Assembly: GCF_000247815.1 (NCBI RefSeq)
Contig: NC_021686.1
Location: 589,929-653,928, forward strand
From: Ficedula albicollis
Taxonomy: Eukaryota; Chordata; Aves; Passeriformes; Muscicapidae
Direction: 5' to 3'
Length of the DNA: 64,000 nt
Positions 32,396-45,744 of the stretch are shown here, piece after piece. The notes under the pieces were generated by a model. It did no database searches and was not told where the DNA came from. It saw nothing but the letters and a program-made list of their open reading frames with translations. A program made the position numbers and the translations under genes. How positions within the stretch are numbered: the stretch's first letter is position 1; every line of letters starts with the position of its first letter.

Positions 32396-33949
32396 CAGGT
32401 CCCCTCCTCCGTGCAGCAGCCTCTCCAGCGCCACATTCAGGTGCCCTGTCTCTTTTTCTTGCCAGATCACCTAACAGCAATTGCTCAATTCCCTCACACC
32501 GTGGAGAATTACACTGCCCATCAGAAACTGTAAATCTTTAAGCTCCAGCCCATCTCGTTAGAAGTGCCCGATGGCAGCAGCTCGGTGCTCCCAGCTGAGG
32601 AGATCGCCTGCCAGCTAACGATGGGCTGATAATTAAGTCCAGTCCTTTCCCAATCAGCTTCCCCTACCAGTTAATCCCAACAGCAAATAATGCTGATTGC
32701 CTTTGCCTTGGTCTGTAAATGCAGGACTGCTCTGTTCCTCCAACGAGGGGTCCCCCTGCACCCCGGGCTCTGGCTGGGTGGGGAGTAGGTGCAAAATGCC
32801 TCAGTGGGGTGCAAGCTCAGCTGGGCTTGGGCCACCCCTCCCAAGGTGGCAGCTGGGGGAGCAGCCCCAGCCCACTATGTGGGTGCAAAGTGTGAGTGTT
32901 TTGGGATGGCCCAGGAAGGCAGACCCGGGGAGGAAGATCAGAGAGGCCCCAGCCTGTGCCCTGCTCTCCACGGGGCAGCAAGCACTGATGGGAGAGACTG
33001 GCCAGGGGAGCAGTTCAGCTCCTGCCACCCTGCTCTGCTCCTTCAGCGCTGGGCACCGGTGTGAAGAGCTGTCCTCAGGTCAGCCCTGGTGCCCACAGGA
33101 GATGGCCTCGGTCATTATCATTAATCCCATCATTATGTGTTCATGGCTTAGTGTCAAGGGGAGTTTTGATCCAAAGACAGCCAAAGCCTGACCCCATCTT
33201 CCTGCCCTTAGTGAAGATGCTGTGGCAAGTCAGGCGGGGCAAATGGGGAAAGGTGCCAGCAGTGGTAGCAGGTGTTTAAGGATGGTCCCAGATAACCACG
33301 GCAAGAACAGGAATCCCTTTGCATTGGCGATTTCAAACCACTGTCCTTCTCACCTTTTCATCCACCTCCTCCTGTGCACCCACTTTAACAACAGAACCCT
33401 GGGCTCTTGCCCAGAGCAGATCCCAGCCCCACTACTTGCTCCTTGCTTTGGGTGGGTGGGGACAGTGTCCTGAGGTGCTGTGTGGGCTGTCTGTCCCCAT
33501 TTCTCACAGCACAGCCCCGCAGCAGCAGTGGGTACGAGGGGGGCATTTGGCTCTGCCCCATTAGTAGGGGCCCTGCACCACCCAGCATCCTCAGGAGGCA
33601 GACAGCACCAGACACGAGTCCCTGGCCCCAACCTCGGTGACAAACGTTCTCCTGGAGACACCTTCTGCATTTGCATCAGAAAGGGTGAGGACAGCAGTGT
33701 CTCACTACGGCCAGAGATGCGCTATGCAAAGCCCCAGGCTCAAACACGGGCAGGGATCCCTGGTTGCCTTGAAAGGTTCTCCCTCTCCTTGGGGTTGTGG
33801 AGCACAAAGGAGGAGCGCTGTGACATTCCAGGAGAGTTCCTGCCACCAGCTGCCTGCTGCTAGCCGCACCTGGGTGGGAGCCTGCAGGGGTACCAGGAAG
33901 CCCAGTTCCATCCCCTCCTCCCTCTCTCTGCTCAAAATTAGGACTGGTT
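32396..33949. other. Non-coding, with two AT-richer islands
   Basis: At 32540-32700 unique sequence with gggctgataattaagtcc and ccagttaatcccaac, and at 33100-33170 gtcattatcattaatcccat, stand out against a GC-rich background. They are possible conserved non-coding elements. No exon was recognised. Confidence 0.4.
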
Positions 33950-34887
33950 GGCATCACTGGGTGCCGGTGCCCTGCTCTCGGGGGGGTGGTCCGTGCCCCA
34001 GCACTCCCGGCACCGCACGGCGGGTGTTGTGTCTCTGCTCGCCGGGGCTGTCCTGGCCAGCTGCTCCCTGTCAGCCATCAGGGGGGAGCAGCCAAGGAAA
34101 GGGCCAGGCTTTAAAAAGCCACTTTGCCTGTGCCTCGCTGGTGTCTTGCCGGGCCGTGGCTGTCACCAAGGTGCGGGAAGGCATCGTGTCCGTGTCCTCT
34201 CCTCCTGTCTGTGGGGCAGAGAGTGCTTGCTGCCGCCCCGTCTCGGGATCCAGCCTTCAGTGCGCTGGATGCACAGGATGGCCACCTCCTGCCTTTCACC
34301 TCGGCTGGCTCGGGGGCTCTCGTGTCCCTGTCCCTGCGTGCCCGCGGTGGCTCCCGGCCCCAGCTGCCTCCTTCTCGGGGGGCGCTGCCCCGACGGTGGC
34401 CAGCGCTGCCCCGCGGCCCTGCCCGAGGAGATCGGGCTCTCTTTAATGATGAGCAACAGATGGGTATAGCTGGCAAGTGCGGGCTTGCAGGGCGGTGCCG
34501 TTTAATGATGTCTTTAAACACCGCGAGCGTGTCTGTCTCTCACTCGTGTCCCTTCTGCTGTGCAGCGGGGACGCCTCTCCCCAGGCCGGTGCCTTGGGAA
34601 GAGCGCTCTCGCCAGAGGGGCAGGTCAGCGAGATGAAAGCATGCCTGCGAGCCCCAGCGCCCACCTCCTAGGAGACGGACATCGCCTCCCAGCCCGGGGA
34701 CAATGGCGGGGTCTGGTCCCCCCGCGTCGTCTCTAGGTGATGTCACATCGATCAGAGCAGCCGTGCCGAGGGGAGGGGAGCAAACACGCACACACACAAA
34801 GGAGCCCGCTTTGAAGTCCCGCGAAGGAGCGTGCCTGCGCCTCCGGGCTGCCCGAACCTCCCAGCGCTCGGGCCACGGCCGTGTGTG
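33950..34887. promoter_or_regulatory. CpG-rich region without an assignable gene
   Basis: Dense CpG dinucleotides (for example tccgtgccccagcactcccg, ctgccccgcggccctgcccg, ccgcgagcgtgtc) mark this as a possible CpG island. It ends at the pentamer array. No recognisable coding exon starts here on either strand, so it is either an orphan island or compositional bias. Confidence 0.4.
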
Positions 34888-36372
34888 AACGGGCACGGCT
34901 GGCACGGCACGGCACGGCACGGTACAGCACAGCCCAGCATGGCACGGCACGGCCCGGCACGGTACGGCACGGCCCGGCACGGTACGGCACAGCCAGCCCA
35001 GCACGGCATAGCCCAGCATGGCACGGCTGGCATGGCACAGCACAGCATGGCCTGGCATGGCACAGCCTGGCATGGCACAGCACAGCGCTGCCTGGCACGG
35101 CTCGGCACGGCCTGGCACGGCCTGGCACAGCATGGCACAGCACAGCCTGGTATAGCACAGCCCGGCACAGCACAGCCCTGCCTGGCACAGCATGGCACAG
35201 CACAGCACAACCCGGCATGGCACGGCTCGGCACAGCACAGCCTGGTATAGCACAGCACGGCACAGCACAGCCTGGCATGGCACAGCACAGCGCTGCCTGG
35301 CACGGCTCGGCACGGCCTGGCACAGCATGGCATAGCACAGCCTGGTATAGCACAGCCCGGCACAGCACAGCCCTGCCTGGCACAGCATGGCACAGCACAG
35401 CACAACCCGGCATGGCACGGCTCGGCACAGCACAGCCTGGTATAGCACAGCACGGCACAGCACAGCCTGGCATGGCACAGCACAGCGCTGCCTGGCACGG
35501 CTCGGCACGGCCTGGCACGGCCTGGCACAGCATGGCACAGCACAGCCTGGTATAGCACAGCCCGGCACAGCACAGCCCTGCCTGGCACAGCATGGCACAG
35601 CACAGCACAACCCGGCACGGCACGGCTCGGCACAGCACAGCCTGGCACGGCACAGCCCTGCCTGGCACAGCCCTGCCTGGCACAGCACGGCACAGCATGG
35701 CACGGCACAGCCCGGCACGGCACAGCCCGGCATGGCACGGCACAGCCCGGCATGGCACAGCACAGCCTGGCATGGCACAGCATGGCACAGCACAGCCCGG
35801 CACGGCACAGCCTGGCATGGCACGGCCCGGCACGGCACAGCCCTGCCTGGCACAGCATGGCACAGCACAGCCTGGCATGGCACGGCCCGGCACAGCACAG
35901 CCTGGCATGGCACAGCACAGCGCTGCCTGGCACGGCTCGGCACGGCCCGGCACGGCCTGGCACAGCATGGCACAGCACAGCCTGGTATAGCACAGCCCGG
36001 CACAGCACAGCCCTGCCTGGCACAGCATGGCACAGCACAGCACAACCCGGCATGGCACGGCTCGGCACAGCACAGCCTGGTATAGCACAGCACGGCACAG
36101 CACAGCCTGGCATGGCACAGCACGGCACAGCACACTGGCACGGCACAGCCTGGCACAGCACAGCCCGGCACGGCACAGCCCGGCACGGCACAGCCCGGCA
36201 TGGCACAGCACAGCCCGGCACGGCCAGCCCGGCACGGCACAGCCCGGCATGGCACGGCACAGCCCGGCACGGCACAGCCCGGCACGGCACAGCCTGGCAC
36301 AGCACAGCCTGGCATGGCACGGCACAGCACAGCCCTGCCTGGCACAGCACGGCACAGCCTGGCACAGCCAGC
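34888..36372. repeat. Pentamer-based satellite-like array (GGCAC family) with higher-order repeats
   Basis: About 1.48 kb made almost wholly of variants of GGCAC, AGCAC, GGCAT and AGCCC in 5-nt steps. Within it a longer order recurs. The rare word cacaacccgg appears at 35206, 35401, 35606 and 36041, spaced by 195, 205 and 435 nt. Long open frames on both strands (Cys/Ala/Val/Pro-rich or His/Gly/Thr/Ala-rich) arise because the unit lacks stops and are not genes. Confidence 0.93.
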
Positions 36373-36783
36373 GTGGGGCTGCTGGGGTGGCACACTGGCC
36401 GCTGCAGCCCCTGGGCACGCGCTCTGCTCCCAGGCTGTGAAGGGAGCGGAGGCTTTCGGTTCTGTGCTCTCAGCACAGCCCAGCTCGTGCCCGAGCTCTG
36501 CCCTGTGCACGCCCAGCCAGCCTTTCCCTGGCCCGAGGGATGTTCAGGGCCCCCCGGCAGCGCCCCAGTAGCCACTCTGGGTTTTAGGAGGTGCTCTTCT
36601 GGGTTTTGGGAGGTGCTCTGGGCTGGCAGGGGAGCTACCAGCAGTGGCAGGGATTCACTCGACCACCCAGAAACAGGGCTCCAGTTTTAGACAGTAATGA
36701 ACCACCCTTGGGTTCTGTGCATTTCTTTCCTGATGAACCAGTTTTCTCCCCAGCTGGCGGGCCTGGGAGATGATCCAGTGAAA
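36373..36783. other. Non-coding, no gene recognised
   Basis: Unique sequence with a small imperfect duplication of gggttttaggaggtgctc at 36580-36620. Confidence 0.5.
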
Positions 36784-37110
36784 TGGGAATCCAGAACGGG
36801 CCGGGCTGGAAGGGCCCACAGTGGCTCGTCTGGTCCCACCTCCCTGCTCAGGCAGGGTCATCCCAGAGCACGTGGCACAGGATTGTGTCCAGATGGTTCT
36901 GGAACCTCTGGGCAGCCTCTTCAGTGCTTGGTCGGTGCAAAGTTCTTCCTCATGCTCAGGTGAAACTTCCCGTGCATCCCTCTGGGCAGCCTCTTCAGTG
37001 CTTGGTCGATGCAAAGTTCTTCCTCATGCTCAGGTGAAACTTCCTGTGCATCAGGGTGTGCCTTGGCCTCTGGCACCCGGAGCAGAGCCTGGTCCCTGCC
37101 CAGAGCCCTC
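36784..37110 (-). mobile_element. CR1 LINE 3' fragment with 74-bp internal duplication
   Basis: The reversed CR1 motifs aagttcttcctcatgctcag and gtgaaacttcctgtgcatca occur in order. The segment starting cctctgggcagcctcttcag is present at 36905 and again at 36979. This is a 74-nt tandem duplication inside the element. Confidence 0.82.
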
Positions 37111-39396
37111 CCTGCAGGCAGGGATACACAGGGATGAGGCCCCTCTCAGGCATCTCTTCTTGAGGCTCCTCCAGCCTTTCCTTGTAAGAGCAGAGGATTT
37201 GGTGGGAAGATGCCATTCTGAGTGCTGCCTGTGCTGCCTGCTGCCATCACCAAGCCTGGTGCACGACCAGCCTTCAGCAACTTGTGAAGAATATGGCAAT
37301 ATTACAAAGCTATGGACTATATGTACCAGTGACTGGCTTGCCAGCAGATTTTTTCCCTGGCTGTGCAGAGCAGTGGCTCCCACCCCCAAAAGGAACATGT
37401 AGCACCCTACAGCACATCTGCCTTGCTCTCCCTTCAACCAACACTGCTGCATTGACGGCATCACTGGAGTCACCTGGATCCTCCCAGCTGGCGACTGCAA
37501 GAGGAGAAACACATGAAATCCCCGTGGGGCAGCTTGGGCCAGAGCTCCTGGTGCCCCAAAGCAGTAAGACGAGCTGAGGTGCCTCAGAAAGCTGAGCAGA
37601 CAAGCTGTGAGGAGCTGCTCAGACCTGCAAGAGGAGCTCATGGAGCAGGAGCAGGGACTGCAGGCTGGACGAGCTCTCGTGCATCCCGAGCTGTGTCCCC
37701 AGCAGAGTCCCGTGCTGGAGGGATGGACAGCATTTCCTATTGACTTCAGAGCTCATCTCGCAGGCTGCACCTCCTCCTCGGAGAATAACTCACTGATTGG
37801 TATAATTTTCACTCATTTTACACACCCACTAAATGCCACATCAGTGCCAACCACCGTGGTTTCCAACCTCCACCCAGAGCATAACTTCTGGCCTTGGTCA
37901 CATCACAGCTGAACAAAGCAAAAGAAGCTGTTGGCTCCAATTTTTAAAAAGTGAGTAACTGTTTTCAGCATCTTCTTTTTAATTAAAAAATTCGGGATCA
38001 ACCCAAAAACACACGAGAAGAATTCAATTTTTAGAGAGAGCAATGCACTTGTCATCCAGAAAAATGAGACAGCAGGCATCTAATCCTGAACTTTGAAAAC
38101 CTGTGCCCACTTGTGCTGGCTCTCTTCTGCTCCAGCTACACGTGGAGCCATCAAAACCTTTTCTGGGCTGCTGTGCTTGGGCAGCAGTTTAACCCCAGAG
38201 CCCAGGAGTAGGGTGCTGGCAGCTGCTGGGGGCTGGCAGCCGAGCCCTGCTGGCGAGCAGCCTCTGCAAACCCTGGCTGCAGAGTTTGCTCGCAGTGTTA
38301 AACACCCATGGAAGTGGCAGTGATATTTAAAAATAAGGATTTTTCTTCATCTTCTGAAGAAAGTCCTGGCCTGTGTTGTCGCAGCCCCTCAGGATGCTGC
38401 AGCAGCTCCTGCAGTGGGGAAGGATGGTGTTCATGCCAGGAGCTTCTCCTGGCTGTGCCAGGCCAGCAGCACACCCGCTGTGACCTGGCAACATCCCTTC
38501 TCTTCCAGACCTCTCTGGAGAAAGGACACACCTCAGCAGCAGCAGCAGGGCTGAGCACGCCTTGGGAACACGGGTTTGGTGGCACCCACAGTTTGGCCAG
38601 GCTGCCATCCTTGCTGGTGGAGACAGGAGGCTGCAGCACTCAGGGCTGCAGCTCTTTCTGCACCCACAGTGCTGCAGATGTGCCCACACGGCACAGCACA
38701 CTTTGAGTTTGTAGAGCATCTTCCAGAGCATGTCCACCTTTAAAAGAATCCCCTTGGAAGCCCAGCCGGGCACTCTTTGCAGCCAAGCAAATGGAAGTAC
38801 CATCTTTTGTGTTAGGTCTGCAGCCTCACATCTGGAGGAGATGAGACGCCGAATACAAGAACCACATCGTGCAAAGGAAAACACCAGCACCCCTATGGAC
38901 ACCTGTGGCCTGAGAGGACAAGAGGAAAGAGAAAAGACATGAAAGAATAAGAGAAAGGGCATGAAAGAGTAAGAGAAAAGACATGAAAGAATAATCAAAC
39001 ATTTAAGCAAAAGTTATAGGGCATCTGAAAAGGAAATCTTCAAGTACCCTCACATCTTCCTGTGGAGCTCCTCTGATAACAGCACAGAGCAAAATTGCCC
39101 CTGGACACTGGCAGGCACCCACTAACCCACTGGTGAAAACCCCCCGGCTTTCATTTGCCACCCAGCGGGTCCATTTCTTTGGCATCTTGGATGTCAAACA
39201 TTCTTGAGGCAACACAGTGAAAACACACTCAGCTCACAAGTGGGGGATGTTTGGGGGCTGCAGTAAACACCAGTGCTACTCCCTTTCGGGGACTTCTCCT
39301 CCCCTCTCCGTAACCCAGACTGCACCACAAAGCAGCAGATGCTGGCGCTGCTGCAATTTATTTTAATTCCAACCCCTGCATCTTTTTCTTCCTTCT
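37111..39396. other. Non-coding, no gene recognised
   Basis: Includes an AT-rich island at 37925-38060 with ctttttaattaaaaaattcg. A 23-bp purine-rich tandem repeat (gaaagaataagagaaaagac type, three copies) lies at 38925-38995. No exon was recognised. Confidence 0.45.
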
Positions 39397-39418
39397 TTTT
39401 TTTTTTTTTTTCCTTTTT

Positions 39419-41531
<2,113 letters not shown>

Positions 41532-42274
41532 CTCCATCTCCATCTCCATCTCCATCTCCATCATCTCCATCTCCATCATCTCCATCTCCATCTCCATCTC
41601 CATCTCCATCTCCATCTCCATCTCCATCTCCATCTCCATCTCCATCTCCATCTCCATCTCCATCTCCATCTCCATCTCCATCTCCATCTCCATCTCCATC
41701 TCCATCTCCATCTCCATCTCCATCTCCATCTCCATCTCCATCTCCATCTCCATCTCCATCTCCATCTCCATCTCCATCTCCATCTCCATCTCCATCTCCA
41801 TCTCCATCTCCATCTCCATCTCCATCTCCATCTCCATCTCCATCTCCATCTCCATCTCCATCTCCATCTCCATCTCCATCTCCATCTCCATCTCCATCTC
41901 CATCTCCATCTCCATCTCCATCTCCATCTCCATCTCCATCTCCATCTCCATCTCCATCTCCATCTCCATCTCCATCTCCATCTCCATCTCCATCTCCATC
42001 TCCATCTCCATCTCCATCTCCATCTCCATCTCCATCTCCATCTCCATCTCCATCTCCATCTCCATCTCCATCTCCATCTCCATCTCCATCTCCATCTCCA
42101 TCTCCATCTCCATCTCCATCTCCATCTCCATCTCCATCTCCATCTCCATCTCCATCTCCATCTCCATCTCCATCTCCATCTCCATCTCCATCTCCATCTC
42201 CATCTCCATCTCCATCTCCATCTCCATCTCCATCTCCATCTCCATCTCCATCTCCATCTCCATCTCCATCTCCA
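41532..42274. repeat. Hexamer microsatellite (CATCTC)n, about 124 copies
   Basis: Nearly perfect, with two early interruptions (catcatctcc) at about 41558-41582. It is open in several frames as Ser-Pro, Met-Glu or Asp-Gly dipeptides, which has no coding significance. Confidence 0.97.
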
Positions 42275-44499
42275 CCCATCCTCTCAGGAGCAGGGGCTGC
42301 CTCAGGAGCCAGGGGGCAGCCTGGGGCTCTGGCAAGGTGCCATGCTTGCCAGGGACCAGCACAGCTTCACCTTGCTTGGAGACGGCTGGGAAGCAGTTAA
42401 CACTTTGGTGCTGGACTGATTTCTCCTGGAAGGAAGTGTCCTCACACTGAAAAAACGCAGAAATAACAGGGTTCGGGTGGGTGGTTTTTTTGTTGTTTTT
42501 TTTTTCCTATGTTTTACTTTTTTTGTGGAGGGGGAGTGGGTTTGCTTGTTTGTTTCTTTAAAATAACTCTTCTTTCTTTTCTAGCCATCTGTGCCACTTG
42601 CAGCTGATGGGAGAGAGGACAATGCTGGATGGGGGGAATCGTTGGGTTTGGGACCAGTGCTGCATTTGCAGTGTACAAAGCAAGGGAGGACATCTGTCCC
42701 CGGTGGAGTATTACGCTCAGGTCCAGGATTTTAGCACTGTGCTCATGTCCAGTGCTGTCATTGCAGATGCACAAAGCAGAGATGGTCATGCACAACCCCG
42801 TGTTCCCTCCTCCCTGCTGCCTGCCTTGTCTGCATCCACCATCCCACCGCCCATGATCTTGCTATTCCCAAATCTCTGAGTGCTCTCCAGCCTCCTCCAG
42901 CCTTCCCCCATCCCTTCCCAAATCTCTGAGTGCTCTCCAGCCTCCTCCAGCCTTCCCCATCCCTTTTCCTGCCCATGGATGCTTTGGGGAAGCTACAGGC
43001 AGGAGCCAAAGGCTGGTGCTTCGCACCTCTCCAAAGCTAGCCATGGAGAACATCTTCCTGGGCCGAATGAGGGTCTCCAAGGCTGATTCAGGGACAGCCC
43101 TCAAAGGCTGGACCCATCCAGGTAAAATGTGATCACAGACAGCCTCCTGCCAAGGGCTAGATGTGAGTGGTGCTGCAGCTTGCTCTTTGGTGAGCTGGCT
43201 GTGCTCCCTGAGAGCAGCAAAAGGGTATTTTTGTCACAGCCCGGTGACAAACATGCCAGGCCTGTCTGCAGAAGGGGATCTGGGTGCTCTGCTGGTGTTT
43301 CCACAGGGACAACTCAGACTGGAGCAGAGCAGCAGAGCCGCTGGCTTGGGAATGGCTGCTGAGAACATCCCTAGGGAGCCTGGGGAGGGCAGGAGGCTGT
43401 TCCTGCCAAGACCCAGCCCTGCCAGGAAGGTGGAAATGCTATACTGAGCCTTCTGATAGGATGTCCTTGGGCACAGTCCTGTCACGCAGACAAGGGCCCT
43501 CATTAGCCCTGTCACACACCTGGGGGTCCCTGGGTGGGTCTGGCTGTGGCCAGTGTGGCTTTACCAAGAGCTTTTCAACCAAACCTGACTCCAACTTCCA
43601 CTTTTGGCATGTCCCTCCCCTGCCTTTCCAGCTTATTTCCTATGGAGCAATCACCCATGCAGTATTTTCAATCCCACCAAAAGAGGCAATTTGAAGCGTT
43701 GATGAATATTCTAATGAAGAGAGATGCTGTTCTGTTGGCTTGAATGAGACAGGAGCTGTTGGTGTGCAATGTGTGCAACGTGTGAGAACTTTGATAAAAA
43801 TCTGCCTGGGGAATTTGGATCTGTTGGAGAGGTCCCAGGTGGCCTGCTCCTGCCCTTGGCTTTGGAGGAGCTGAGCAGCCCATGTTAATTTTAGTATCTG
43901 TATATATACATGAAGGTTTGCACATGCCAACTGGAGGTTTGCAGCTGGGAGGAGAGGCAGTGGTGGCAGGGCAGGGAGGGATACCAGTGTCAGGACAACC
44001 TGCCCTGAGAGCAGGGAGGTGAGCACGTGCCCCACTGCTGCTCAGGCAATTAATCTCCCTTGCCTTGGGACCCTGGAGCAGAGAAGCAGCAGACTGGTGG
44101 CTGTGTCCTCTGATTTACAATCCATCTGATAGTTCTAGCCCATTAATAAAACATGCAGTTGGCCATGAAAGGCACATCTGCCTGTTTTAAAGACTATAAT
44201 AATGGATAAAGCTCTGACACATGGATTTCTGTAAGAAAACTAGCACTGTAAATAGCATTCCAAAATTATGTATTCCGTCAAATTCAATGGGACAGTTATT
44301 GTATGCTAATTAAATACTACTGAACTGTTTGACGTTTGGATGGTGAATAGAGACACGATTTCAGAAATGCACAGTCCCCCAGAACACCCACAGACTCCAA
44401 GATTTTACTGTCATTCCCAGCCTGCAATCCATTCTGATAATGGGCTGCAAGCAGGACAGGGATTCACAGCTCCAGTGACCTACCTGTAAGGAGCTCTGG
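42275..44499. other. Non-coding, containing a 50-bp duplication and an AT-rich island
   Basis: Two 50-nt copies beginning tcccaaatctctgagtgctc lie at 42866 and 42916. The interval 44100-44400 is conspicuously AT-rich and unique and is listed separately. No exon was recognised. Confidence 0.5.
44110..44385. promoter_or_regulatory. AT-rich unique island, candidate conserved non-coding element
   Basis: This 275-nt stretch is rich in A/T words, has no repeat structure, and includes tatgctaattaaatactact (homeodomain-type core) and gactataataatggataaag. Its composition differs sharply from the GC-rich neighbourhood. An enhancer of the noggin locus is conceivable but rests only on composition. Confidence 0.3.
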
Positions 44500-44604
44500 C
44501 AACATGGCAACACGGTTCAGTGTTGGACTTGGCAGTGCTGGGCTGAGGGCTGGACTTGATGTCTTAGAGGGCTTTTCCCATCTTAACACTCCTGTGATTC
44601 TCTG
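44500..44604 (+). mobile_element. CR1 LINE 3' end fragment
   Basis: Contains acttggcagtgctgggctga, gatgtcttagagggcttttc and a terminal cctgtgattctctga, which form the last hundred bases of an avian CR1. Confidence 0.8.
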
Positions 44605-44697
44605 AGCACAGATGTAATTCGCTGTCCAGGTGGGTAGTGGTGGTAAACAGAGATTGCTCGTCCTGTCTGCTGGAATCAGACCAGGCCAGAGCAAAAC

Positions 44698-44860
44698 TGC
44701 TGCTCTCTGGCTCTGGAGAGAAGAGCTCCACATGCTCCTCACCTGCTCCACTGCTGCTCTCTGGCTCTGGAGGGAAGAGCTCCACATGCTCCTCACTGGT
44801 GACTCTGCTGCTCTCTGGCTCTGGAGAGAAGAGCTCCACATGCTCCTCACTGGTGACTCT
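44698..44860. repeat. 54-bp tandem repeat, three copies
   Basis: ctgctgctctctggctctgg begins near 44698 and again at 44751 and 44805, each followed by agagctccacatgctcctca. The unit is 18 codons long and keeps an open frame on the minus strand (EEHVELFSPEPESS). That frame also runs through the neighbouring CR1 end, which argues against a real protein. Confidence 0.9.
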
Positions 44861-45574
44861 TCCCCCTTCCTGCTGTGGTTTCCTGACCACACTGTTTCCT
44901 GAGACTTCCTTCACTTCAATTCACCTGGGTGTGTTGGGTGTGTGTCCTGGGCCCTCCATGCAGTGCAGACCCATTTCCATGTGGGCGACAAACAAGCAAA
45001 GACATGAGAAAGGCACGTCTGGTGTTTGCAATGGGAAGGGAAGCTGGATAAAAGCAAAGCTTGTGCCAGCTCTGAACTGACCTGCTCCAGGCTCAGGGTG
45101 TTCCCTGGCAGGGATGGAGAAGCTGGGGGGGTTTCCAGGAGGGATGCCATGCTCCAAGATCCCACGGGAGACCCTTGTCCGAAATCCTGGGCTGTAGCAC
45201 ATAGCACACCACCTCTCACCCACCTCCTGCCTCCTCCACACCCCTTTCCAGAAACAGCCAGAGCAGAAGCTGATGAAGCACAGACAGGCAGACAGAGAGA
45301 CTTACAAACCTTCATGGATGTCTCACACTACAGCCCAATCCACGAGGTCTGAGCAGGATCTCATTCCACCCAGTCCCTTGGTCTGGGAGCTTTCGCACCA
45401 CCCAGGACTGCCAAGCTCTCTGCACCAGAGCTGGGTAGTGATAAGGCCTGCAGACACTTCCAAGTCTGCTAAAAAGATGTCCTGAGGTGACAGATCTTAA
45501 GCAACACACAGAGCTGAGCGCTGCTCTGCTCTCCACACCCTGCACTGCTGCAAGGGAAAAGCAGCCACTATCAG
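44861..45574. other. Non-coding, no gene recognised
   Basis: Unique sequence up to the palindrome. No exon was recognised. Confidence 0.5.
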
Positions 45575-45739
45575 TGATAGCTGGATCCAATTTATTAGGC
45601 GCTTCGAAGAGACATTCATCAGGCAGGGAGATAAATAATCTTCAGATGGAACAATTAAATTTAATTGCCTGAAGATTATTTGTCTCCTTCCCTGATGATT
45701 GTCTCTGCTGAGCGCCTTATAAATTGGATCCAGCTATCA
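45575..45739. repeat. 165-bp near-perfect palindrome (hairpin-forming inverted repeat)
   Basis: The left arm (45575-45659) and right arm (45660-45739) are reverse complements with roughly 88% identity by hand alignment. The outer 21 nt, TGATAGCTGGATCCAATTTA plus T, pair perfectly. There are about nine mismatches and one 5-nt insertion (left arm, near 45647). The centre caattaaatttaattg leaves no loop. No target-site duplication or transposase is evident. Short palindromic MITEs and old conserved hairpin repeats such as the Eulor group have this shape. Assignment is not possible by eye. Confidence 0.9.
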
Positions 45740-45744
45740 GCAAT

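Noticed and set aside
34540..36690. Large Cys/Ala/Val-rich and His/Gly/Thr/Ala-rich open frames on both strands
   Set aside because: Products of the pentamer array. Several mutually overlapping frames of similar size exist on both strands, as expected for low-complexity DNA.
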